The translations under genes and the position numbers were made by a program. A DNA stretch of 64,000 nt from positions 124,001 to 188,000 of the forward strand of contig JAEUSY010000041.1 of assembly GCA_016788295.1 (NCBI GenBank), given 5' to 3'. Source of the stretch: Flavobacteriales bacterium (GTDB lineage: Bacteria > Bacteroidota > Bacteroidia > Flavobacteriales_F > PHOS-HE28). Below, one piece after another: positions 40,862 to 49,552 of the stretch (position 1 is the first letter of the stretch; each line of letters opens with the position of its first letter). The notes below the pieces were generated by a model, which was not told where the DNA came from, made no database searches, and was given only the letters and a program-made list of their open reading frames with translations.

Positions 40862-43800
40862 TCAATTCTCCTGCGGCGGTGGATCATTACGTTGGCTGCC
40901 GGTGCCGTTGCTTCCCATGGTGAACGTGAAATCGGAACCGCTGTTGGTGATCAGTGCCTGCATCCCCAGATCGATGGTACCGCCGACATTGAAGTGCAGG
41001 CAGGTGATATCGTTGCACGGCACGGAGCACATGCCACCACCTATCGTGACGTTTCCTGCGAGCTGCACGCCTCCGTTGCCGGTGATGGTGTAATTGCCGT
41101 TGGTGCTGAACACGCCATCCAAGCCCACGGTGAGGTAGAGTCCGATGCGGCCGTACGCGCAGATCACGCCCGCACTTGCGCCACCGGCCATATAGATGTC
41201 CACGTAGGTATCGAAGCCCACACCGAAAGTGCCGCTGCCGAAGTTGGCCCCGAAGCGCACGTCGATGCCGCCATCACAACCCATCTCCAACGTGGCCACC
41301 GGGCTGCAATCGATGCTGAAGTTGGGGATCACCGGCAGCGGGATCTGCGCACCGGCATTGAAGTAGAAGCCGTTGAAGCGGCCGCTGCCGAAAAGCCCGA
41401 GGTAGGTGGGCGGAAGGAGGTTGCCGCTGGGATACAGGCCTTGCGCGAAGGGGACGCCAGCCTCCGGGTTCTGCGCGAGCATCTGCAGGGTGGGTTGGAT
41501 GAGGAAGGCCGGGAACTCACGCTCCATCTTCTTCTGCACGTGCAGGCTGTACTGCATCAGCAGCGCATCCATCTCCGGTGTGCGTTGGGCGTAATCACCC
41601 AGCAGGATGAAGGCCATGCCGGTGATCTTCGGGTCGGGCAGGTTCACGTTCAAGCCGCTCATGAAGTAGAAACCCTCCTTGTCGATCACGATGGCCGCTG
41701 CGCCGTTCATGCTGGGGCCGCCGCTCACACCGTGTGACACGTTCAGTTGACCGCTGAGGCGGTGGTGCTGCATGTCGTACACCATGTTGATGTTGCCGAA
41801 GGGCGTCTCGATGTCCTTCAGTTTCACCTGCTGGTTCTCCACGGCCAGGTCGCCATGTACCTCGAAGCGCATACGCTGCGGCTGGCCGTTCTGCCGCTCG
41901 AAGCCCATCTCTTCGGGCATGTTGCCTTTGATGTAGAAGGTGTTCCACTCGGGACCGTCATTGCCTTGTACCACCCACATCTCCCCTTCCACATCGGTCA
42001 TGAGGATGCGGCTGCCGGGGTTGTCGCCACCCAGGCGTACGCTCTGCTGCGGGTCGCGATCCACCGTGAGTTTGGTCTGTTGGTTGGTCTTCACCAGCGT
42101 GTAGGCCAGGTTCTTGAACACGTTCGGGTCCTGGTCGCTGATGACGCCCTTGATGGTGAGCTGCCCCTGCGCGAGCGTGATGCAGTTCTGGTTTCCGGGC
42201 ACGCCGAAGCTGCCGCGTTGTGCGCCCTTGTTGAAGGCGAGCTGCACGCCGTTCACCCCCACGGGTGGCATGGCGAAGTCCTGGAGCGTGAAGCCAGAGA
42301 TGCCGTTCGGCGTCTTGTTGTAGAGCAGCGCTGTTGTGAAGGTGGGGATGCCTGGCACACCCAGATCAAGTTCGCCGGTGAGCGTAAGCATGGTGGGACC
42401 GATGAGCATGCTCTGCAAGTGGAACTGCGTGATGTCGAAGAAGCTGTAGCCGGGGATGCCGCTGCGCAACGCGACTTCCTGCGCGCCGTTACTGTACAGC
42501 CAAACAGAGGTGATCGGCACATCGCGGTGATCGGGAATGCCATCGAGGTGCTGGCCGCTGATCGTTGCGGCGGCCTCGTTCTCGTTGCGGCTGGTCACCA
42601 CCACGTACCACGCTGGTTGCGGACGCACGGCATCGTAGCCGAACTCGGCCGGGCGCTTGGCGTTCACCGGGATGCTGCCCATGAGCGTCATGTTGGTGGC
42701 GTTCATCTCGCCCAACAGGAAACGGTGCGGCTCCAGGGTACCATTCTCCACTTGCAGCTCCATGCCGCTGGCGTTCAGCACGCCCTTGAAGCCGAAGCCG
42801 CTGTTGTTCATGCTCAACTCAGTTCCCTGCAAACTGAACTGACCTAGAGGCACGGTGAAGCTGCGCGCACCATTGAAGGGCTGCAACTGACCACCTGTGA
42901 TGCGGATACGGCCGATCGCAAGGCTCAGGTCGTTGTCCGGTTCAGTGATGTGCTCCAATGCCGTGTGGATGCGCGTATCGAGCACGAGCGAATCCCGGTA
43001 CAGGTAGCTGTTGCTTGTGACGCTGTTCGCCTGGAAGCCGTGCAGCACGTAGTTGAAGGGCTGGCCTTCCGCATTGGCCACGTTGAGCGGTTCACCGGCG
43101 GAGTACCAACTGCGCGCATCACTGGCGAAGGCCGCGAGCCGCATGCCGCCCTGTGGCGCCACCAAGCTGATGGTGGCATCATCCAAAGCGAAGTTGTTGT
43201 CCGTGAAGGAGGCCGCAGCCACGCGCACGCCGCCCATTACCGCGCCGCGCGAATCGCTGCCCGCCGGTCGATCCAACGCGATGCCGGTCTGCGTATCGCG
43301 CAAGCTACCGTGATAGGCGAAGGGCTGCTGACCGCTGGCCGGATACAGGCCGATGGCGACCTCGTTCACGCCGAGCGACATGGGCAGGTTCACCGGCTTG
43401 GTGGGCGAAACGGTCTCGTTGCCGATGGTATAGGCGGTGGCTTCATCCTTCTCCACCAGGGTATTCAGGAAACGCACGCAGCGGAGGTCCGTCCCATCGG
43501 CGGAAAGCTGCGTGATGCGGAACACGCCGTTGGCGGAATCGGGCACGGTGATCCACCCGCTGATCTGCGCACGATCCGCTGGCTGCTCCTGGAAGGCCGT
43601 CACCTCCAAGGGGAATCCGAGGATGCTGCTGAAGTCCATGCCGGCATACACGCGTAACTGGAAATCCAAGGTGACGACCATGTTCACGACATCACTGAAC
43701 GTAAGGCCCGAAGCCGTACCATACGAGCTTGCACTCGGCTGGCTCTCGTCCAGTTCCATTCCGATGTAGGGCGACTTGGTCGCGTAGAATCTGCAATGCC

Positions 43801-46800
43801 CCTGTGGCACGTTGGTGAGCTCGTATTCACCCTGCGCGTTCGTCGTGGCCTCGGCGATCAAGCCACCGCGCTCCCAGCGCACCTTCGCGCCTGCCACCAC
43901 GGCGCTGTCGATCAGCACCCTGCCGCGCACGGTGCGGCCGCGCTCCAGCTGCACGTTCTTCACCTGCCAGCGCTTGCCCGGTTGAGATGTGACGTTCTCG
44001 ACATGCGTCACATACGGTCCACCTTGGGGCGGCATGATGCGGAACTCGAAGGTCTCCCCTGCCGATGCCTTGAATGCGAAGTCCACACGCCCCTGGCTGT
44101 CGGTGATGCGCTCATACACGTTGCCCGGCACCGATGCGGAAGCGCCACCGGGACTGGTACTTGGATGCTTCTCATTGGGGAACATCTGCGCATTCGTGCC
44201 CACCAACAGCACGCGGGCGTTCGCGATGCGCGTGCCAACCGTCGCAGGGTCCTGCCCAGGCAGGATGGCCACCGTGCCATCCGGCTTCTCGCGCACCACG
44301 AAATGGATGCGATGCAGGCGATAGGGCACCGTCACCGAATGGCTCACCGTTGCACCCACCGGCACGTTCACCAGGATGGTGTCGCGCTGGTACAGATCGC
44401 TGTTGTTGGGGATCACCACCACCCGCAGTTGCGTTAGTGGCGATCCGGGCACTTGCATCACACGACGCTCACGGCGTGGGTTCAGCAGTGTTTGCGACTC
44501 TGCCATCACACCTTCCACGCCCAGGGTCTGGTCCCAGTAATAGCTGTTGCACTTCACCGGTTGGCCGGCGGGGTCGATGAAGGTGAGCGTGAGCGTGGAG
44601 GACGGGCTCATCCACAACTCGTTCTGGTGGTACTGGTATCCCTTGCGCAGCATGGCCACATCACCCACGGGAGGTGGCGCGCTGTTCGTGCTTCCGGAGC
44701 TGTTGCCGCCACCGCCGCTTGTGGTCCCACCGATCAGTCCGCTCACGTTCGGCATGGATCCGAGCTGCCCGGTGTTCACTTGAGTGCCGGAGGAGAGCTG
44801 GAGGCGGTTCACCACATGGATCTTGCGGTGGAAGCCGGGCTTCTGCAGGTCGAGCACGTAGAAGTTGCCGATCTGCTCGTTGCTGCTGTTCATCTGCACC
44901 GGCAGGAAACCGCTGTGGATGCGCCCATCGCTGCCGGTGGCGCCCATCTCCTGCAACACCATCGGCTTGCCCACGCCGGTGAGCGCGTTCTGCGCCATGA
45001 TGAAGCCATCGGGCTGGTATCCTTCCAGCATGGCACCCCAGTTGGTGGTGCCATTCCGCAGGTGGTCCGCCGCGGCGCGGTTCAAGCGCCACAAGCGCCA
45101 GGTCACCCCCGGCTCGTTCAGGGCCATGCCCGACTGTGTGCCGGACGCGCTGTTCTTCACGATAGCGGTCACGCGCGGGTTCTGCGCCACCACGCGGTTC
45201 ACGTTGTAGAGCCACTCGTCCTGCCCTTTGTAAGCACGCGGGTGCGACCTTGAGATGGTGCTGAAGCCATCACGGTTGGCGAGGTTGCACTTCATGCACG
45301 CCGCCGCGATGCTCCCCATGGCCGGGTTGTAGCACGCCGTGTTGCTCCAGTCGCTCTGGTACATGTAGTTCACCGGCTGCGGCGTGTTGTGCACGCTGTG
45401 CTGGGTGAAGAACTCGTCCACCGGCTTCGACCAGAGGTAGTAGAGGTTATTGTTGCTCGTGCTGCTGCAATCGAAGCGCACCAGGTCGCGGAACTCGGCC
45501 ATGCCCTGCGCGTCGGTGATCGTGGAATCGAGCACTTCGTATTGCACCAGGTTCACGGTGATGATGCGGTTCGCGCCCAAGTCCCCGCGCTTGCCCTCAT
45601 CCTTGGGCACCAGGGTGGGCTTGGTGTTGGTCTTGCGCAACAGGTACACGCGCAGTCCGGCCTTCTTGATGCTGAGGTCCTGCCGCTCGGCCACCAGCAC
45701 CTTGGTATCGTAGCTCTTCACCTGCGCATAGAAGAGGCCCAGGTCGCTGTTCGCTGGCAAGGCGGCATTGAACTGCACCGGCTGTGCGTAATAGGTGCGG
45801 GCCGGGTTGCCTACGCGCACCATCAACACGCGGCGGAAGGTGCCGGTGTAGCTGCCCTCCAGGTTGCCGGTGAAGTCGCCGCTGAGGGTGACCGTGCCCT
45901 GCTTCCAGGCGAAATCGAGCTGCTGCACATGAGGCACGTTGAAGACGAAGTTGCCCTGCGCATCGGTGGTGGCGGTGGCCAGCACAGGCACGCTGATCGC
46001 AGGTTGGCCTTGCACGTGAATGCTGGTCCCTTCCGGCTGGAGGATCAGCCCTGGCAGCAAGGGGGAAGCGATCGGGCCTTGCGATGGTGTGCTCTGGAAC
46101 TGGATCGCCTGAACCAGTTGCACGGTCACACCGGCGAGCGGTGACTGCGTGAAGCCACTGAATCCGCTGCGGTTGCCATCGTTCAGCGTGATCGCGCTCA
46201 CCGTTCCGGGATCGATCGCACCGATCACTCCCGGATTCAGCATGCCACCGCTGCCACTGGAAGAGGTTGCTCCGTGGTTGCTCGGGTTGTGCCAGAAGTA
46301 GTGCAGCTTGCCAGTGAGCGTATTGCTCAGGAACGCGGGCGAGATGCCCGGATCGGTGATGGGGCCTGTACCGCCGGGCGCGGCGCCGCCATAGGGGACT
46401 ACCGGCGTCGTCACAGTGCCGATGGTGAACACGCTGATCTCACTGCGACCGAGGTTGGCCACGGCCACCTGCCCGTTCACATCGCGTGCGGTCACCTGCA
46501 TGGCGTACTGCTTGCCCTGCTCGAACGCGAGGTCGTTCACCTGGCGCACGTACACATTGCTCGGAAGGCCCTCCTTCACTAGCACAGGTTGGCCCTGCTG
46601 GTAGGTGCGTGCGGCGATGATCGCGTCGTTCGGGTCCTGGCCTTCATACACCGGGGTCACCACGAGGTCATACTGGATCACTGCGCCCGAGAGATTGCCG
46701 AGCGGAGGTGTCCAGGTAAAGACCGGGTTCGTCATGTAGGCACTGATCTCGGTGCCATGCAGCGGCTGGGTAATGATGGGAGGCTGCGCGTAGTACAGAC

Positions 46801-47341
46801 CGAAGGTGAAGCAGCCACCCCCCGGCTGGCTGAGCAGCTGCGTGCTGTTGTAGGCATACGCCTCCACGCACAGCGTATACATCCCTTCCGGCAGCTGCCC
46901 CGTCTGCACGATGGCCTGCTGTACGCTCTGATCGGCATTGGTGGTGATGTACTCCGGCGCGAGGAAGTCCATGACGCCCGGCTGTGTGCTCAGCACGACC
47001 GAGCCGCCCGGAGGCAGGATGATCGGTGATGGACCTTGATGTCCTGGTTCGGTGCGGACAAAGAGACCGGCTGTGCTGTTGGTCAGACTGCCTTCCAAGC
47101 GTACCTGACGGACCTCCGTGGTGGTGTTGGTGAGGGTGATCACCGCCTGCCCGGTGAGGTCGGCGTAGTCGTATACATAGGCCGAATAGGGCGGGATGAT
47201 GTTGAGGGTGACGATGACCTCCTGGGCCCGAAGGAGCGCGGGGAGGAGTAGTAGAACTACGAGGGTGAGCGGTTGGAGGAGCGGTTGAACCCTCGCACGC
47301 TTGCACGCCTTCATCCTTGCACCTTGCATTTCGTTGCTCAT
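40862..47341 (-). CDS. Giant secreted surface protein (TANFOR-like start, many carboxypeptidase-regulatory-like domains)
   Basis: 2159 residues. Signal peptide (hydrophobic core about 24-38, ending LLRAQ). The first 300 residues resemble the N-terminal module of large TANFOR-type Bacteroidota surface proteins (LNIIPPYSAYVYDYADLTG, EGMYTLCVEAYAYN, TNPVFTWTPP). Residues about 400-1250 hold several carboxypeptidase-regulatory-like domains (ATTDAQGNFVFNVP, EATTNAQGEYELTNVPQGH). The C-terminal 800 residues are beta-rich and finish with a Gly-rich barrel-like stretch (RFGANFGSGTFGVGFDTY). No typical T9SS sorting domain at the end. It starts 3 bases after the stop of the upstream barrel gene; the barrel is its probable membrane partner. 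Role: adhesion, gliding or secretion, not resolved. Confidence 0.82.
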   Translation of the reverse strand: MSNEMQGARMKACKRARVQPLLQPLTLVVLLLLPALLRAQEVIVTLNIIPPYSAYVYDYADLTGQAVITLTNTTTEVRQVRLEGSLTNSTAGLFVRTEPGHQGPSPIILPPGGSVVLSTQPGVMDFLAPEYITTNADQSVQQAIVQTGQLPEGMYTLCVEAYAYNSTQLLSQPGGGCFTFGLYYAQPPIITQPLHGTEISAYMTNPVFTWTPPLGNLSGAVIQYDLVVTPVYEGQDPNDAIIAARTYQQGQPVLVKEGLPSNVYVRQVNDLAFEQGKQYAMQVTARDVNGQVAVANLGRSEISVFTIGTVTTPVVPYGGAAPGGTGPITDPGISPAFLSNTLTGKLHYFWHNPSNHGATSSSGSGGMLNPGVIGAIDPGTVSAITLNDGNRSGFSGFTQSPLAGVTVQLVQAIQFQSTPSQGPIASPLLPGLILQPEGTSIHVQGQPAISVPVLATATTDAQGNFVFNVPHVQQLDFAWKQGTVTLSGDFTGNLEGSYTGTFRRVLMVRVGNPARTYYAQPVQFNAALPANSDLGLFYAQVKSYDTKVLVAERQDLSIKKAGLRVYLLRKTNTKPTLVPKDEGKRGDLGANRIITVNLVQYEVLDSTITDAQGMAEFRDLVRFDCSSTSNNNLYYLWSKPVDEFFTQHSVHNTPQPVNYMYQSDWSNTACYNPAMGSIAAACMKCNLANRDGFSTISRSHPRAYKGQDEWLYNVNRVVAQNPRVTAIVKNSASGTQSGMALNEPGVTWRLWRLNRAAADHLRNGTTNWGAMLEGYQPDGFIMAQNALTGVGKPMVLQEMGATGSDGRIHSGFLPVQMNSSNEQIGNFYVLDLQKPGFHRKIHVVNRLQLSSGTQVNTGQLGSMPNVSGLIGGTTSGGGGNSSGSTNSAPPPVGDVAMLRKGYQYHQNELWMSPSSTLTLTFIDPAGQPVKCNSYYWDQTLGVEGVMAESQTLLNPRRERRVMQVPGSPLTQLRVVVIPNNSDLYQRDTILVNVPVGATVSHSVTVPYRLHRIHFVVREKPDGTVAILPGQDPATVGTRIANARVLLVGTNAQMFPNEKHPSTSPGGASASVPGNVYERITDSQGRVDFAFKASAGETFEFRIMPPQGGPYVTHVENVTSQPGKRWQVKNVQLERGRTVRGRVLIDSAVVAGAKVRWERGGLIAEATTNAQGEYELTNVPQGHCRFYATKSPYIGMELDESQPSASSYGTASGLTFSDVVNMVVTLDFQLRVYAGMDFSSILGFPLEVTAFQEQPADRAQISGWITVPDSANGVFRITQLSADGTDLRCVRFLNTLVEKDEATAYTIGNETVSPTKPVNLPMSLGVNEVAIGLYPASGQQPFAYHGSLRDTQTGIALDRPAGSDSRGAVMGGVRVAAASFTDNNFALDDATISLVAPQGGMRLAAFASDARSWYSAGEPLNVANAEGQPFNYVLHGFQANSVTSNSYLYRDSLVLDTRIHTALEHITEPDNDLSLAIGRIRITGGQLQPFNGARSFTVPLGQFSLQGTELSMNNSGFGFKGVLNASGMELQVENGTLEPHRFLLGEMNATNMTLMGSIPVNAKRPAEFGYDAVRPQPAWYVVVTSRNENEAAATISGQHLDGIPDHRDVPITSVWLYSNGAQEVALRSGIPGYSFFDITQFHLQSMLIGPTMLTLTGELDLGVPGIPTFTTALLYNKTPNGISGFTLQDFAMPPVGVNGVQLAFNKGAQRGSFGVPGNQNCITLAQGQLTIKGVISDQDPNVFKNLAYTLVKTNQQTKLTVDRDPQQSVRLGGDNPGSRILMTDVEGEMWVVQGNDGPEWNTFYIKGNMPEEMGFERQNGQPQRMRFEVHGDLAVENQQVKLKDIETPFGNINMVYDMQHHRLSGQLNVSHGVSGGPSMNGAAAIVIDKEGFYFMSGLNVNLPDPKITGMAFILLGDYAQRTPEMDALLMQYSLHVQKKMEREFPAFLIQPTLQMLAQNPEAGVPFAQGLYPSGNLLPPTYLGLFGSGRFNGFYFNAGAQIPLPVIPNFSIDCSPVATLEMGCDGGIDVRFGANFGSGTFGVGFDTYVDIYMAGGASAGVICAYGRIGLYLTVGLDGVFSTNGNYTITGNGGVQLAGNVTIGGGMCSVPCNDITCLHFNVGGTIDLGMQALITNSGSDFTFTMGSNGTGSQRNDPPPQEN

Positions 47342-47344
47342 GGC

Positions 47345-49090
47345 TCAGAAATTCAGACCGTAAGTGACCCGTGTGATGACCTCCTCGAAGGACCGGAACA
47401 CGGTCTCGTCAGCCGCCTCGTTGCGCATCAGGATGCCCTGCAGGGATAGGCGCCCCTTCTTATGTACGGCGAAGCTCAGGTCCGCCACGCCGCTCACCGT
47501 GAACCCGTTCTCCTCGCCGTTGAAGTGATTGCGGTTGTACATGCCGTTCACCCCGATCTGCAGCTTACGCTTCAGCACCGGGAAGCCGACCCCGACCCCG
47601 CCCCCCAGCGACCCCACATCGCCCTGCGGCAGCACGGTGTTGTTGTAGTTGAGCGAACCGGTGGTGGTGAGGCCCCGCGCCACCCAGGTGCGGCTGTACA
47701 CGAAGGCTCCCACCAGGGTGTGCTGGTCGGCCGGTGCATTGATCGTGCTCACCGGACTGTTCAACTTCTGGTACACCCCCACGAGCTGGATGGTACGCAC
47801 GATCTTTTCGCCCACCTTGTTGAAGTAAGGGACGAGCGTGTAGCTGTTGCTCACCTGCTTGAACAGCTCCGCATCGGGAGATACGCGCGTGGGGTTCTGG
47901 GTCACGCCGAAGTTGCTCCAACTGGCGTTCACGCCGAAGGCCCGCGTGGGGTTCCAGTTCAGGTTCACGTTGCCGATGAGCCGTTCGCTGGTCACCGTGC
48001 GTTGACCAAGCAGGTTGTCGCGCTGCAACCCGAAGCTGGTGTTGATCGCCACACGGCCGCTGTCCAACCGCAGGTGTGGCGTTACGGTGAACTGCTCGAT
48101 GTCGTTCTGGAAGAAGTACGCGCCCATGCTGCGGTACTCGGGGTCCACGCGCTTGTAGCTCACGCCCATGCCACCGCCGGCTCCTTCGTAGTTAAGGCTG
48201 GTCTCCCCCGCGCTCAGGTATTGAGTGCTGATCTTCGCACCCAACCAACCGCCCACCACGTCCTGCACCACGTTGCTCTCCCCGCTCACCTCCCTTGCGG
48301 GCTGCCGGTCGTCGAGGGTGTACGCGCTGAAGCCGAGGTCAGCTTTCCAGAACAGCCTGCGCTTGTTCTTGCGGTACAGGTCCTTGCGCCAGGAAAGGCC
48401 TACGGCCGTGTTGCGTTGCGGGGCCACACTGTCGCGTTGGGCACTGGTGAGCGATCCTTCCACATCCCAGCCGTACAGGTAGCTCACATCGAAGTAGCCT
48501 TGGTCGTTGCCCACGCCGATCTTGGCCGCATAGGCCATGCGCGTGTAGCTGGGCAGCGGACGGAAGGCGAGGGGATTGGCGAACTGCGCGCTGTCCAAGG
48601 CCGTGCTGCGGTTCAGGCGGCCATACATGAACCCGAAGCGAAGACCGGTCCGCGGTCCATCGGCCTTGTAGGCCGTGTTGATCTCCACCCCGCCCCCCAG
48701 CATGCGGTAACCAGCCAGCGTGAAGGGCTGGAAGTTGACATTGCGGTAGCCCGCATGCACGGTGAGCCACTTGTAGCGTGGGCTTACGCCGAACTGGTTG
48801 AAGGGCTGGTAGAAGCGGTTCTCGAAGTTGCCCAGGAGGAGTTGGAAGGGCATGCTCACACCCAGTACGGTGAGCGTGGGCGCACCGCTCAATGTCCAGG
48901 TGAAGGGCTGGCGGCGTGGCGGTATGCCGTTCACCGAGTAGCTCTCCATAGAGAAGCTCAAGTTGCCGCTGAGGGTCACCGGTTTCTTCAGGTTCACCTG
49001 CTGGATGTCCTGGGCTTTTAGCACTGATGGACCAAGCAGCGACCAAAGGATGACCGCGCGTGTACAACTCGCCCAAGGCATGGTATTCAT
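47345..49090 (-). CDS. Outer-membrane beta-barrel protein
   Basis: 581 residues. Signal peptide (about 1-26, ending VLKAQ). The rest is a run of amphipathic strands with aromatic ends (RNVNFQPFTLAGYRMLGGGVEI, GYFDVSYLYGWDVEG, TVTPHLRLDSGRVAI) and a terminal strand ITRVTYGLNF ending in an aromatic residue, as in outer-membrane barrels. It is the first gene of a minus-strand unit with the 2159-residue protein, a pairing seen in Bacteroidota between a barrel and a very long surface protein. The upstream region is 385 bases to recQ, holding a 16-base palindrome. Confidence 0.85.
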   Translation of the reverse strand: MNTMPWASCTRAVILWSLLGPSVLKAQDIQQVNLKKPVTLSGNLSFSMESYSVNGIPPRRQPFTWTLSGAPTLTVLGVSMPFQLLLGNFENRFYQPFNQFGVSPRYKWLTVHAGYRNVNFQPFTLAGYRMLGGGVEINTAYKADGPRTGLRFGFMYGRLNRSTALDSAQFANPLAFRPLPSYTRMAYAAKIGVGNDQGYFDVSYLYGWDVEGSLTSAQRDSVAPQRNTAVGLSWRKDLYRKNKRRLFWKADLGFSAYTLDDRQPAREVSGESNVVQDVVGGWLGAKISTQYLSAGETSLNYEGAGGGMGVSYKRVDPEYRSMGAYFFQNDIEQFTVTPHLRLDSGRVAINTSFGLQRDNLLGQRTVTSERLIGNVNLNWNPTRAFGVNASWSNFGVTQNPTRVSPDAELFKQVSNSYTLVPYFNKVGEKIVRTIQLVGVYQKLNSPVSTINAPADQHTLVGAFVYSRTWVARGLTTTGSLNYNNTVLPQGDVGSLGGGVGVGFPVLKRKLQIGVNGMYNRNHFNGEENGFTVSGVADLSFAVHKKGRLSLQGILMRNEAADETVFRSFEEVITRVTYGLNF

Positions 49091-49225
49091 GAGCTACAAG
49101 ACTATTCAGCCCTGTACCTTGGGACCAGCACGATCGATCCAGTGGTGCCTTCGCCGATCCGGTGGTAACACGCAAACCTGACATTGCACATGATCAGCGG
49201 TATATCCAGGAACTACCTTCAGTGC

Positions 49226-49552
49226 ATGACATACCTACAAGACCGGATCACTAGTGATCCAAACAATTGTCTGCGCCGCCGTGATCTTGCCGGCCATTCA
49301 GTCATATATGATACACCAAGGCATCCCGACATCCCCGCCCCTGAAAGACCGACCACGGTACCTCATGAACCGCCAACACGCCCCGTACCGGACCGTCCGA
49401 TCACAAGACCACAACCTCCTAATGCCCCACCGAGCGAACCACCAACGCGACCACAACCGGGTTCCATGAGCGAGGTTCAGTTCACTGCCCTGCGCCCCCG
49501 CCAAGCGGCGATGGCTTCCAAGAATGCAGCACCGAACTGCGAGGCCTTGTGA
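49226..49552 (+). CDS. Possible short proline-rich protein (low confidence)
   Basis: About 108 residues (MTYLQDRITSDPNNCLRRRD...), with a middle run of PxxP-type repeats (PAPERPTTVPHEPPTRPVPD, PNAPPSEPPTRPQPG). Short Pro/Glu-rich proteins of this kind occur in Bacteroidota. Against it: the last 75 bases overlap the 3' end of recQ on the other strand, and the start is uncertain. It is the only coding candidate in the 386-base gap between the barrel gene and recQ. Confidence 0.3.
   Translation: MTYLQDRITSDPNNCLRRRDLAGHSVIYDTPRHPDIPAPERPTTVPHEPPTRPVPDRPITRPQPPNAPPSEPPTRPQPGSMSEVQFTALRPRQAAMASKNAAPNCEAL
49245..49260. promoter_or_regulatory. 16-base perfect palindrome between the barrel gene and recQ
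   Basis: GGATCACT-AGTGATCC, about 155 bases upstream of the barrel gene start. Possible operator for the giant-protein unit; about one such perfect 16-mer is expected by chance in a window of this size. Confidence 0.3.

Noticed and set aside
47462-49021. 519-codon open frame on the plus strand opposite the barrel gene
   Set aside because: No recognisable motif, His/Val-rich shadow composition, fully inside a better gene.
49254-49469. 72-codon ORF in the gap before recQ in another frame
   Set aside because: Composition shows no structure; the overlapping proline-rich frame is the slightly better candidate and even that is weak.
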